Origin: Coptis chinensis
Taxonomy: Eukaryota > Streptophyta > Magnoliopsida > Ranunculales > Ranunculaceae
Direction: 5' to 3'
Length of the DNA stretch: 64,000 nucleotides
NCBI GenBank assembly: GCA_015680905.1
Contig: CM027377.1
Location: forward strand, 10,192,501 to 10,256,500
The translations under genes were made by a program, and so were the position numbers. The notes beneath the pieces are model-generated. The model was not told where the DNA came from. It worked only from the letters and a program-made list of their open reading frames with translations, and did no database searches. Shown here piece after piece: positions 11,040 to 22,311 of the stretch. Numbering within the stretch: position 1 is the first letter of the stretch; each line of letters begins with the position of its first letter.

Positions 11040-14000
11040 CTATATATCCAGATGTTCCCCTCTTCCTGCAGGATTCAAGAAATTCCCAAGTAGCCTCTGA
11101 TCAAATACCATGTTCGGCACCTGCAAAGACGGATTTCAAATTAGATAATTGCTTTAACATGTACAGATGAGCATGCAGACATCCCACACATGAAAATAAT
11201 AATCAAACCTTGTCTCCAAAAAAGATCTTTGAATTGTTCGAAATGGATTCAATGAACTTGAGCTCAAGAAATTCTGGCGTAAGCTTCAGCTTGTTTGCCT
11301 CAGCTTCTTTCAACACACTGTAAAAGGGCCAAATTATCTCTTCTGCAAATAAAGCAGTTTTCTATAGAATTGGATTTTAACCAGCTTCACAAAAATGATA
11401 TTTACCGGTAGAAGTCAGCATCTGCTAAGCTCTTCTGCCTGTCAGTGTACATTTGGTTCTCGATTTCCTGTTGCCTTCTGGAACTGTCCTTCTCCATCAA
11501 CTTCTGTTCCATGAGGATCTTGCTAACCTGTGCATGCTTCTCTGCTTCCGCTAAAGCAATCTTCTTTTGTGTCTCAGCCTCTTTCTCAGCTACTTTCTGC
11601 CTCTCAACGGCAATTAAGGCCTACATGGTATCAACTTACTGTCAGAGTTATGTAATTTACATTTTTTTCCCCTTTTTGAACAAAATTAAGGGTTTGGAAA
11701 TCTTTGGTATATTCTTAATTATCTGGTTTTGTCCTCCACAATGTATGTGAATTGATTATCTACAGGCCCATAGACATAGCTCAATTCCATAGCTTGGCTA
11801 GTCAGATGCACAGTTACTCTCTCTATAGACATGAAAATAAAGGATATATTGGGGAACTTTGTCACTAAACTTTGTAACTTGCACACCATAAAATTAAAAA
11901 AACCATGCCAGATATACAAATGTATATTCATGTCGGATTCGACACACAGACGTTTTGAAGGTTAGCTGTACTACTCTTAGAGGTGCAGAAAGGGAACACA
12001 TACTTGGGGCGTGCCTAAATAGGCGAACACATAATCTTTAACTCTTTTAAATAACCTCCGCCCCACTACCCAGCCAACTCACAATGCAAATCTTTTAATA
12101 CATATGGGACTCCTCTTTTTTGGAAATATCCAGAGCCATGGAGATTTATTGTGTCGCCAACAGCCAAGTATAATGTTATTTTGCATTTTTCTCTCTAAAT
12201 GGAAAAATGGTATAAGCAAGAAAATAAAACCTAATGATGGGCCCAGAATTGTTTCTTTAAATAATGAGTGCTCTGTTTTTCTCAAACATCAGAAAGAAGA
12301 GATAGCATATCTACGGCATTGATATGGCTATCAAAATGTAAAAACAACCTGAAGTTTGAACATTAATACCTTTGTTCGTTCTTCTTCCATCTGCTCAAAA
12401 TTGCGTCTTATGCTTGATGGAATGGTGGGTTTTGTGACACGTACGCTAATAATTTCGATTCCTGGTGCATAGCGTGTACAGTCACCCTGAAGAGCTTCTT
12501 TCATCTTTTCATCAATCTGAAACATGCAAAATACCATCAATTTGCATTTAATACTGCTATAGCAATTCCTACTAGATACAGTTGCAGAATGCAGAGAGAG
12601 CAAATTACGAACTAATCTGGTAGCATAGAATAACTTTTAAATCTCTTAAGCAGATTGGACAAGTATAGCTCACGGCTCCTAGAACCAATGAGGTTGAACC
12701 TTAAACCACCTTGATACTTGAGACATAAACAGTATACAAGGAGATCCTTGGGCTATCACATCTTCCCTCAAACTATGAATTATTACTCTTACCTGATCGA
12801 ACAAGTCAATGTACACTTGCTGAAGGGATTGAGCACTGCAGAACTGATTGATTTCATGATGAATCTTATCATATATCCATGTTTTGTCATATTCAACGCC
12901 ATAGTTGAGCAGTGTCTCATACACATAATTCTTCTTGAGACGATTAACAACCTGCAAAAGAAGTTCCAACGAAGACATTAAATGAATCTGGGCAAAAAAT
13001 AAAATCCTAATCCCAAGGGAGATGGAAGTTCAATCATCTACCTCTATCTTCTCAAAGCTAATCATAACACCTCCTTTAGTACCACAGGGAATATCTTTCA
13101 CCTGCTCATTAGGAAAAGAAGGGTGCACAAAGTGATTGTTCTAATATAAAAAAAAGGTGAACCGTATTCCCTATTTTTCAGTAAGACTAATAGCATCAAT
13201 GCATCATTGACAAAAAACGACCAATGAGAGCGGAACACGTTTGATTTACCTGATCTGTCTGAAGGGTCACTTGAATAGGCTCAAATTGTGTTATAAAGGG
13301 AAGCTTTGTATGAAAGCCTGTAAAATGGAAATAAATAAATGAAATAAAGCTAAATCCAATGTAAATGAAATAAAGCTAAATCCAATGCAGATAAGCCAAA
13401 GCCATCAAGAAGTCTAGCTGGAATATATTATGGTTATACCTGGCTCAGTAATTGTGTTCAGAAGAGCACCACCTCTCCAATAAACCCCAACATGACCTTC
13501 AGGAACTTGATGTAAGATGGAAAAACTACTGCCTTGCGCTGACAACGTTGCAGGAACCAATACCTGCATATTCAAAATAGCAAATTTTGCATTACAAAGA
13601 GTGGGTGAGAAAATTGACGCCCTATGTAACCAAGGAAGAGAAGGAAATCATTGAATGATTAAATGACATGGTATGTACAATAGAGATGAGAAAATTTGAA
13701 CAAAAACCATAATATGTGCATTCAACTCAATTCCTCCAGGTACATTTCGATCTATTTTCAACGATTTAAGAATGTAAGATGATCCAATGTGTCAGAGAAA
13801 CACTACATTCGGGACAAAAGAGCCAACATGCAATGGTATGGCTATAGCAATGATCTCAAGGCATGCTTTTTAAAATTATTTAATGGCCTATTTCTCTGCA
13901 GGTTCACTCTTTCGGAGGAAACATTTGGTAGCTTTATATAGCTATATATAAGGAAAAAAATGTGTTGGCACAGTTATAATCAATAACGGGAAATAAAAAA

Positions 14001-14929
14001 AGCAGATATACAGGCAGGATCATCTTACCTAATAAAACTTAAACTCTAAATCAATTGAAAAGGCATTTTCACAAAATATTCTTCCAACAGTTTATTTACC
14101 TTACTGTCTATCCATGTCATAGATAAAAAAAACCTACTTGGCTACTAAAATTTCACTAGCAATAAGTACAAGTTGACGTTCTTGACCAATGGACAATTTT
14201 ACTTTGCATTCATCAATGATACACTTGCTCACACCCATTTATTGAGCAGAATATAGAAATTACTTGTACAGTCTTCGATAGAAATGAAACTATTAAGCAC
14301 CAATAATTGAGTATAAGATATTTACGAGGCTCAGATTGGCATGAACAATAATATACTTTGTTCACACCCAATACAAGTCTGGTTTACTAAGACTTTTTAC
14401 ATAGTGAAACTTTCAACCCCTGATATTTCTAGGTTACGACACCCATCAAAGGCGCTCCTCACGCTAAAAAAAAGAGCATACAAGGAAATGTGACTAACAC
14501 AAACAACATCTACAATGCTTTATATACTGTTAACGCCTCCAACCGTATAAGATCTTACCACCTAACCTACCCAAACCCTCTATCACATATACCACTACAA
14601 CTTATTTCATCAAGCATCTAAACAAGTTTACACGTTTCAAACCTCATTAAACCAATTTCGAGAAACGGGTCTAAGTCAAACCCTAGCAAATCACACCCAG
14701 CACAAGCCCCATTATGAAATACTAACTAAAACAGCATCAAATCAACATATAAGTAAGTGTGAGCTCTAAACCCACAAAAACAACAAGTAACACTCAAAAA
14801 ACGTTATACCATGGCAGCAACGGCTAGAAAAGCTATAAGAACAATGAAGATGGAAGAGAGATCTCCAGGTGGAGGTGTAGCAGCTGCAGCTCTTGCTCTC
14901 TGCTGCTGTTGCTGTTGTTGTGAATCCAT
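11040..14929 (-). CDS. Erlin-like SPFH/band 7 (prohibitin-domain) ER membrane protein
   Basis: Nine exons read on the minus strand: 14929-14810, 13563-13440, 13317-13250, 13101-13042, 12951-12793, 12516-12370, 11620-11406, 11317-11209, 11120-11040. They have GT-AG borders and add up to 361 codons (360 aa). A poly-Gln start (MDSQQQ...) precedes one membrane helix at about 25-46 ([16 protein letters not shown]...). The SPFH domain follows ([15 protein letters not shown], residues about 58-72; [19 protein letters not shown]). A charged coiled coil runs from about 215 to 300 ([20 protein letters not shown]). The C-terminus ends [17 protein letters not shown]. Erlins form large ring assemblies in sterol-rich ER membrane; animal ones steer IP3 receptors and HMG-CoA reductase to degradation, while the plant role is poorly known. 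The long intron 1 is 13564-14809. A 7.2-kb transposon begins 172 bp upstream of the start codon. Confidence 0.9.
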
Positions 14930-15101
14930 CGATCGAGAGATGTAAAATGAGGATGCCGGTATTTTTTGTTTCTATTTTTTCTTAACTGCAAAGGCAAGTG
15001 GAGAGGTGAGTCTACGTGGCTGATTGTGATTGGGTAATAACAAGATCTGTTTTCCGCATAAGGTCAGTGAGGCGTCGACCGAAAATAGAGCCACATTATT
15101 A

Positions 15102-15124
15102 GAGCATTTGCAATGCAAGTGATA
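15102..15124 (+). repeat. Left terminal inverted repeat of the Harbinger element
   Basis: Begins GAGCATTTGCAATGCAAGTG, directly after the TTA target copy at 15099-15101, and runs into a C-run. Confidence 0.88.
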
Positions 15125-15317
15125 ATTATCCCCCCCCCTCTATCACCGCCACCTCATCACTTTTCACCCCCCTTTTCACCAACCCGGTGAAAACAAGGTG
15201 AAGTTCAATCATAATAAAATAATTATGATAAAATATTATTCGGACGGGATGTTGGATTCCGCCCCGGAGGTTTTGATACGGCAGACGGAATGTAACATCC
15301 CGCGATATTTTTTATAA

Positions 15318-15344
15318 CGAGGCGGGATGTAACATCCCGCCTCG
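15318..15344. repeat. Perfect 13-bp-arm palindrome, subterminal in Harbinger element
   Basis: CGAGGCGGGATGT, one A, then ACATCCCGCCTCG. A related copy (GCAGACGGAATGTAACATCC) lies just upstream near 15282, and GGACGGGATGTTGGATTCCG at about 15242. The core GGGATGT.ACATCCC recurs in the middle and at the right end of the same element, as expected of transposase-binding or self-pairing motifs. Confidence 0.75.
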
Positions 15345-15539
15345 ATGGCGCAATATCACCGTTAGTCATTAAGGGCTCCATTTTCACTTCATTTCCAACC
15401 AAAATTCGATTTTGTTGCCTCCATTAACAACCTTTTAACACAAATTTCCATTCATAATGACTTCTCCATCCCCAACCCATCCCCACCAACCTCACCACAT
15501 GAAGAACATTTCATTCCCGGTTTGGAAATGTTAAAATTT

Positions 15540-17600
15540 CCAAAAAAAAGGGCAAAAGGATCGTCGTCGAACGAAATGCCAGAATGTGGGCGAGGAGGAC
15601 TAAATTGAACTTGGGTTTAATTTTCCACCGCGTTAATGAAATCGAGGACCACCCACCATTAAAGCGTCAACATCGGTCCGACACGCGAGCAAATCGAAAG
15701 TGGCGGAATCTCAAGTAAGTTTTGATTTTTTTTATGTTAATTATTATTATTTATGTTAGTTTATATCAAGTTTGTTGTTATTTGAATTTGTCGTTATTAT
15801 TTTAGTTTGAATTTGTATTAGTTTATATTAGTTTATTTTAGTTTGAATTTGTCGCATTATTTTTTTTTAAAAAATAGTTGTAATTATATCGTATTAAGCG
15901 TGTTTGTTGAATGTAGGAAGTACACTTATGGAAAGTCGTTGTGCACTTTCAAATGTTGTGTCGTCGTGGCGGTGGCGTTGTATGAAATCAAAAACGGATC
16001 TTAATTTTGTCACGGTTACCGATATTATATCCGGCCACACCATTTGGGGAGTTTTTGAATTCTAATTTAGGACAAAATGATCGGGCGTTGTTGTTTGGGG
16101 ATAGTTGAGCGGTGGTGGCAAACTACCCACACATTCCATTTCCCATGGGGTGAGCTTGGGATTACCCTCTTGATTTCACAATGCTCACGGGTATCCCAAT
16201 TGGTTATGGAGATGTCGTTCCTTTGATGAAACTTTAGAGGTTTTACTACGGCGATGAGTTTCTTTGAAGGTTTTGATTTGGTTGAAGATGATGAGCAAGA
16301 CGAAGTTTTTGAGATTATCGGCCGAAAGCAGCTTTAAGGGAGGAGCTATAAATATGAGTTGGTTTACTTGAGATATTTGAATAGACTCAAGGAGAAGCCG
16401 AAGACTATCATATTGGTGAGGAGTCGATCCACGAAGTATGTAATGCGCCCCTTCCTCTTCTACTTTGTTGGTGCGGTATTATTTGGATATGCCGATAGTT
16501 ATTCTACGATCGGTGGATGGCCATTTGCCTCGCACGTAGAGAGGATGTGGAATTATGACCGGGTCAATCCATCTTGGCATACCTTTACGGCCCGGGCTAG
16601 ACCTCAAGTTTTGAGACGAAAGCCGCTAAAGGCAATTTGTGCGACTTTGTTTGGATTATACCGTAAGTCTTATTTATTAAGTTATTGTTTCATTTCATTT
16701 ATTTATCTAATTATTAATGTTGACATGTTTATATATATATTGATATTGTATTTTATCTATTGATGACAAGATTGGTGGTACGAAGCATTTTCGCGGTGAT
16801 GCATCCCGTGTTGAAGAGGTTGGAAGAGGATGAGACTCATGACCTGATTCCACGTATTCAAGCATGGGGGCTTCATCGTGAGGCGCAGGGGGTATGGGGA
16901 CCTATCGCGATAATATTCATAACACTTCGTCCGCCAGATTGAGCTTTTAGGAGCTAGTCGAATTGAGTGGCAACCCCGGGCCGAAGTCCTTCATCTTTCG
17001 GACCCTTTTTACGGATATTCCGGATGTTCCAGAGAACACCGAAAACCGTAGACTATCATATATGTGTCATAGAGCAAAGTTTCTTTCTCGGTAGGATGAT
17101 ACTTATAGGGTCGATCGCGATGGTACCTTAAGGGGACGGATGTTGGCGGCAAGTATCCGGAGAGATTGTTATACCTTACCCACCACCTACGGATATGATG
17201 ACCTCTCGATATTCTTCTCCCGCCGTTCTTTCACACTATAGAGCAAACCCAAATGAGTGGCCGACGATCGCCTTTCAGTTTTACTTCTACTATGACTTAT
17301 ATTGGAAGAGGGTTGGTCGAGGTCTCTTTGCTAGGTGCGTTATACCGGGGCCAATTTTGAAGGGGTTACTTCGGAGCATTGGGCCCGACATTCATTTCCC
17401 GTGAGGGAGTGGAGCTTACCCCACGATCCCGTGGTGTTTCATGATATTCGGATGCCGCAAAAGAACTCCACGATATTTGATGATGATGACCTTTGGCATT
17501 GAGCATGATTACTTCGGGGCAAGATATGAGAATACCTATTCCACCATAGATGCCGCAGTGGTAGCAGATTTTTGTCGCTGATTCGAAAGCATTAGCGAGG
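15540..17600 (+). pseudogene. Plant mobile domain (aminotransferase-like) gene remnant carried by the transposon
   Basis: Scattered open segments on the plus strand together resemble PMD proteins (PF10536). The clearest is THTFHFPWGELG near 16126-16161, the family's invariant THTFH.P.GE motif. It is followed, after frame changes, by a segment reading as MLTGIPIGYGD, the usual position of L.GLP. A later segment at 16359-16763 contains YVMRPFLFYFVGAVLFGYAD, fitting the family's hydrophobic middle block, and 17400-17480 encodes EWSLPHDPVVF in yet another frame. At least two introns are likely (donor-like GTAAG near 15715 and 16662). Several stops and frameshifts break it. Plant PMD genes are known both as host genes (MAIN, MAIL) and inside transposons; here it is a passenger. 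Exact exon limits are uncertain. Confidence 0.6.
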
Positions 17601-18414
17601 TTAGTATGATTTGAATTTATTTATGATTTGTTATTATTAGTATTCACTATAACCCCTAACTTGCATTTGTTTTGTTAAACAGATGAAGTAAGGTCGAGCT
17701 CCTTAACTACGCCTCTCTCTCACTTATCATCATGCGAGTCCTTCATGGAGTCCTCTCGCCGCAGCTTTGAGTACTTTACAAGAAGAACGTAATCGAACTT
17801 TGCGGCCGAGAGACGCGATGCAAGAGTTGGAGAATGCCGGAAGTGGAGTACCTCTCAAGCTCAAGCTCAACCGAGAGGCGACAACGACGTAGGGGAGAGC
17901 TCTTCGACCGGCCTTCGTAGGGGAGGAGGTCTCAATATATTTTTTGTAGTTTGTAATAACCGTGCCATTACTTGTCTTATGGCGTTTGGGATTGTTGTTT
18001 GTAATGAATTTTTGATTAGCGTGTTTTTCTTTGATGAGTTTTGGATATGAATATGTCATTAAACAAAGGAGGTTATGTCCAATTTTTAAGAAATTATAAG
18101 TTAGTTTTTTACCGAAGTTTACGTGTTTAGACTTGGGTGTTGTTCATGATTGTTGTTTGTCTTCTTTATTATTTTCAAAGTATATTAGCGGGTTTTATAT
18201 GAATATGTCAATAAAACAAATGAGGTTATGGCCAAAAAAATTAAAACTTATAAGTTCGATGTTTCCAAAATGGAACATTCGCTTCGCTCGTTTCACATTT
18301 GTTTCACTCATTTCTGTCATTGTTGAAACAAAGAAATTTTTAGTTTGGAATATCACTCATTTTGCGGTGGTTTGGTTCGGCTGTGTTCTCGACAGAATAG
18401 TGTATATGGGGATA

Positions 18415-18479
18415 CCGAGACGGAATGTAACATCCCGTCTGGTTTTTTAGACCGAGACGGAATGTAACATCCCGTCTGG
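18415..18479. repeat. Two copies of the GACGGAATGT/ACATCCCGTC palindrome
   Basis: The string ACCGAGACGGAATGTAACAT followed by CCCGTCTGGT occurs twice (about 18413-18442 and 18451-18480). Arms are 10-12 bp with one mismatch. It belongs to the same motif family as the copies at 15242-15344 and 22085-22160, here between the PMD remnant and the transposase. Confidence 0.7.
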
Positions 18480-18788
18480 TGTTTAAGCCCTCCTCACTGC
18501 ACATTTTACTATTCCAAACAATGCAATTATGGATGGGGATGGTGGCCCATTTGGAATTATTGAGGGTACATGGATAGACATTTGGATACAATGTGTTGTC
18601 ACTTGGAGAGTGAACAAAAATCTAATAAAATGTGTTGTCAATTGGTAAGTGGACCAAAATCAAAGTATCACATGTGACCTTATCATATGTGACCTTACCT
18701 TTCATATTTCGTTTTACTCTTCTATCTTTTATATCAAACAAACAACATAGCCATCTTCTTCCCCACAACCAAGCTAAAAATAGGAAAA

Positions 18789-20314
18789 ATGTCTAGAGAA
18801 GAAAGAATTACATATAACCAAAGGTTATGGGGAGGATCTAGTAGTAATAGTTCGCCTTCCTCGGTTTCACCGTCGTCTTCTTACTTCTGCCTAAGATGAC
18901 TACATGGAAAGAGTAAGAGATGAGCATAATGATATGATGGCAAGGAGGAGGAGGAGGTTGCAGCTTATCCACTCTTTGGGGCATTAATGACTCAAGCAGC
19001 CATTGAAATTGAAGATGTGGATACGCATAAACGCTGTGGATCCGTGGCAGGCGTAGAGTACACGCTTTAGAGATGGTGGTGATTTCAATAAACAAAAGAT
19101 AATGAGGGATTACTTCACAACACCTTGTAGGTGGCCTCCCTCATAAGTTTAGACGAAGGTACTGTGATGACAAGAGAGCTTTTATGTATATGTTGCATAA
19201 TGTTGCATCATTCGACGATTACTTTAAAGACAAGGTGGATGGATTGGGTCGGCAAGCAATTTCGGGTTACAAAGGGGACTAAGCAGCTTGTTACAATTAG
19301 CAACCGGTTGTTCTTCCGATTCAACGGATGAGTATTTACAAATTGGAGATTCCACAAAGAAATGTATCTATGAAGCGTTGGTGCAAGGCAATTATCACGG
19401 CGTTTGAGGAAGAGTACTTGAGACGACTCAAGTGAAGCGCATTAATCGCTAGGATATTAGCTGAAAATGCAAAGAAGGGGTTTTCCAGAATGCTTGGATC
19501 AATCGACCGTATGCACCGGGTGTGGAAGAATTGCCCAAGTGGATGGGTTTGGAACACATGTAGGGTACAAGAAGGAACCAACTTTGATACTTGAAGCCGC
19601 TGCGCACAAACATTGTTGATCCGGCATTGCTTCTTCGCCTACCAGTTCGCGATAATGACATTAACGCGTTTCATCGTTCTCATGTTTTTGAATCATTAGA
19701 GCAAGGTGAGGCTCCTCCCGCCGTTGCATTTAATGTGAATGGTAATGACTATGATATGGGATATTATCTTCATGATGGTATTTACCCAAAATGGGGCACA
19801 TTTGTTCAAGCCATTCGTTATCCAAGAAATAAGCATGAAAAGATCTTTACTCAATGTCAAGAAGCTGCAAGAAAGGATGTTGAAAGGACGTTTGGAGTTT
19901 TGCAGGCACGATGGCATATTGTTAAGGCTTCTGCGCGTCATATAGTGTTGTTGTTCTTGGAGATATAATGAAGGCATGCATTATAATGCATAATATGATT
20001 GTTGAGAATGAACGTGAAAGTGGAGTTTGGAATTGGAAAGGTCAGAGGAAAGAAACAATACCTGCGCTTTTTCAGGAAGATGATGGTTTTCATTTTGTCT
20101 ATCAGATGATTGAAGCAAGAAATAAGATCGAAATTGAATTTACACATACTAATCTTCAAAAGGACTTAGTTGAACATGTTTTTAATTGGACTGGCATTGA
20201 AGAAACAGCAGATCCGGTACCAATTTATGATCCAAATTGGTCGGATCCGGATGAGGGAGAAGGAGGCTTAAAATTAAAAATGGAAATGAAAATGTATTTC
20301 CTATGTATTTCCTA
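18789..20314 (+). pseudogene. Harbinger transposase pseudogene (DDE_Tnp_4 type)
   Basis: An ATG at 18789 starts a Ser-rich leader, and several frames then carry a typical plant Harbinger transposase. Segments in order: a DYFTTPCRWPPHKFRRRY block, GFSRMLGSIDRMH.VWKNCP (first catalytic Asp), NDINAFHRSHVFESLEQGEA (second Asp region), FNVNGNDYDMGYYLHDGIYP, and ARKDVERTFGVLQARWHIV (third catalytic Glu). The last segment is KACIIMHNMIVENERES. The acidic triad is thus still visible, but the usual Cys in GSIDCMH is Arg. Multiple stops (for example near 18898, 19281, 19435 and 19593) and frame changes near 19695 and 19960 break the gene. The role of an intact copy is cut-and-paste at TTA sites together with the Myb-like ORF1 protein. 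Confidence 0.85.
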
Positions 20315-20495
20315 ACGTGAACTATTAAGTTCCAACGTATTTCCTATGTATTTCCTATGTATTTCCTAACGTGAACTATTAAGTTCCAACGTATTTCCTA
20401 TGTATTTCCTAACGTGAACTATTAAGTTCCAACGTATTTCCTATGTATTTCCTAATGTATTTCCTAATGTATTTCCTATGTAGTTCCAACGTATT
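20294..20495 (+). repeat. Tandem repeat, about 43-bp unit with 11-bp subrepeat
   Basis: Three copies of a unit running TATTTCCTAACGTGAACTAT then TAAGTTCCAAC, joined by variable numbers of the 11-mer TATTTCCTATG. It starts inside the last codons of the transposase remnant, so the repeat has grown over its 3' end. Confidence 0.8.
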
Positions 20496-20584
20496 TAATC
20501 AGTTGTATTTTAATGAACTATATTACAATGTATTTTAATTTGATTGGTAATTGTATTTCTATGAAAATAATTATATTGGACAGA

Positions 20585-20775
20585 ACATACATAGTGCATT
20601 AATTAAAAAAAAAACAGTTAGATAAAAATACATAGTTCATTAATTAAAAATACAATGAAATTAAAATACATAGTGCATTAATTAAAAAAGACAAAGGAAA
20701 TTAAAATACATAGTGCATTAATTAAAAATACATAGTGCTTTAATTAAAATAAAATACTAGATAATTAAAATACAT
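20585..20775 (+). repeat. Tandem repeat around ACATAGTGCATTAATTAAAA
   Basis: Five to six imperfect copies of AAAATACATAGTGCATTAAT followed by TAAAA, within the transposon between transposase and ORF1. Confidence 0.7.
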
Positions 20776-20784
20776 AAGCTTAGT

Positions 20785-21917
20785 TAGAGCTAGAACCACC
20801 TCTAGCCCTTCCCCATTCAAAGACGATTTCAGCTTGTTGTTGCTTTCGATTATAAAAGCTGTATCGGGATGGAGGACACTTGTATCGGTCGCTAAAATCT
20901 TAGCTTCATATTGCATCTTTGAAGCCGATTTTTTCCAATTGAACCTGATTTTTTTTCTGCTTGAATCCGATTTTTTTCTTCTCTTGCCATCACAGTTCTT
21001 TTGACCATATGCAAGTTCCCTTTCCTAAGTTCTAAGCATTTTTGTGTTTCATTTGCATCCCGTGCAAATGTATCCTCTAAACGTAAAGTAACCCTCCAAC
21101 ATACCAAATGATTTTTCTTGGTTCCTTTTGGACTTGGCTTTCTTCGATCCAAGAGGACGCTCCATTTCTTTTGGACGCTCTATTTCTTGAGAACCCTCCA
21201 ATTCAACTCCACCAACACTTGGTGAATTAGAAGTTGAATCTTCACCATCATTTTTATGACCTTTTCCTTTGTTGGGCGGCTTGACCTTGCCTCAAAAACG
21301 CGTTACTCCACTTTGGATTATCCTTGAGTATAACGTAACAATGATCAAGTGAAAAAGCCGATTTTTCTTGTAGTTGGTACGTCATCCTTGCCTCGGACAA
21401 CTAAAAAAAAAAAAAAAAATTAGACTAAAATAATCACTAGGACTAAGATAATTAAACTGCAATAATAATTAGACTAAGATAATAATTAGACTAAGACTAA
21501 AATGGAAATAATAAATACACTAAGATAATTAGGCGAAGACGGAAATAATTAGACTAAGACTAAGATAATCAATAAATTCCAAATTGACAACGCGTTGTAA
21601 TTACCCGGCTTTGTATTGTTGTACCACTTGCATGTCGAGCCTCCACCGCATTCACAATTGCAACAAATTTGTTCATCATTTTGAAATATATTTCCACCTT
21701 CCGCTAATTGAATCGAGACCTATCCGACCCACGCTTGATTGAACTCGTTTGTTACACGATTCCAAAATCCTTTTGCATTTTGGAAAGCACCAACAATAGA
21801 GTCTTCACTAATTTTTATCCAAGCAAGACATAGAGCTTGATCATCGGACATGCTAAAGTGAGCTCTCGCTTTTGCTTGAGTGCTACCACTTGCTTGAGAT
21901 GCTTGAGTTGATGCCAT
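20785..21917 (-). pseudogene. Harbinger ORF1 (Myb/SANT-like, NAM-associated) pseudogene
   Basis: On the minus strand an ATG at 21917 reads MASTQASQASGSTQAKARAH, then FSMSDDQALCLAWIKISEDS and GFWNRVTNEFNQ, the trihelix/Myb-like block of Harbinger ORF1 proteins (as in the Ping/PIF group). A stop at 21720 interrupts it. Further segments continue it: MMNKFVAIVNAVEARHASGT, a likely intron, then FSLDHCYVILKDNPKWSNAF (the conserved W-ILK-D-PKW block) and EIERPKEMERPLGSKKAK. In intact elements this protein binds DNA and brings the transposase to the nucleus and the TIRs. Stops and frame changes show decay. Confidence 0.75.
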
Positions 21918-22084
21918 TTGATATTTGGTTTTTTTAAGAACTGATTTTTAAAGAAGAAGAAATATGATATATGATTGTTGGAAGTGTGAGTTGAAATGAA
22001 ACAAATGTTGTATATATACCAAAGTTTTTTATTTTGACCGTTTTTTGACCGTTCTGACTTTTTGACCGTTGGTAGCCGTTAGGA

Positions 22085-22160
22085 CTCCGGACGGGATGTT
22101 GATTCCGCCCGGTGAGTTTTGTAATCCGCACGAATCCAACATCCCGTCCGGTTAACAAGT
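22085..22160. repeat. Right-end subterminal palindrome cluster of Harbinger element
   Basis: GGACGGGATGTTGATTCCGC and, about 45 bp on, ATCCAACATCCCGTCCGG form an imperfect inverted pair using the same core as the left-end copies. Confidence 0.65.
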
Positions 22161-22285
22161 CGATAAACTTCGGTGGTTGGTTTCAATTTGTTTTGAACTC
22201 GGAAAACTATCACCGAAGTTTATCACCCAAAGATTGCACAAAGACTTTTGAGGAAACAAGGTGATAGTTATCACTTCCCCCCCTC

Positions 22286-22308
22286 TATCACCTGCATTGC
22301 AAATGCTC
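22286..22308 (-). repeat. Right terminal inverted repeat of the Harbinger element
   Basis: Reverse complement begins GAGCATTTGCAATGCAGGTG, one mismatch to the left end. TTA follows at 22309-22311. Confidence 0.88.
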
Positions 22309-22311
22309 TTA

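Larger units (their letters stand above)
15102..22308 (+). mobile_element. Complete decayed PIF/Harbinger transposon, 7.2 kb, with passenger gene
   Basis: Terminal inverted repeats of about 23 bp (GAGCATTTGCAATGCA.GTGATA, one mismatch) lie at 15102-15124 and 22286-22308. Both ends are flanked by TTA (15099-15101 and 22309-22311), the 3-bp target duplication typical of PIF/Harbinger. Inside, in order: subterminal palindromes, a PMD-like gene remnant (+), more palindromes, a transposase pseudogene (+), AT-rich tandem repeats, a Myb/SANT-like ORF1 pseudogene (-) and another palindrome cluster. This is the two-gene layout of autonomous Harbinger elements plus one extra gene. Stops and frame breaks in all three genes show it no longer codes for its own movement. 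Orientation is given by the transposase. Confidence 0.88.
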
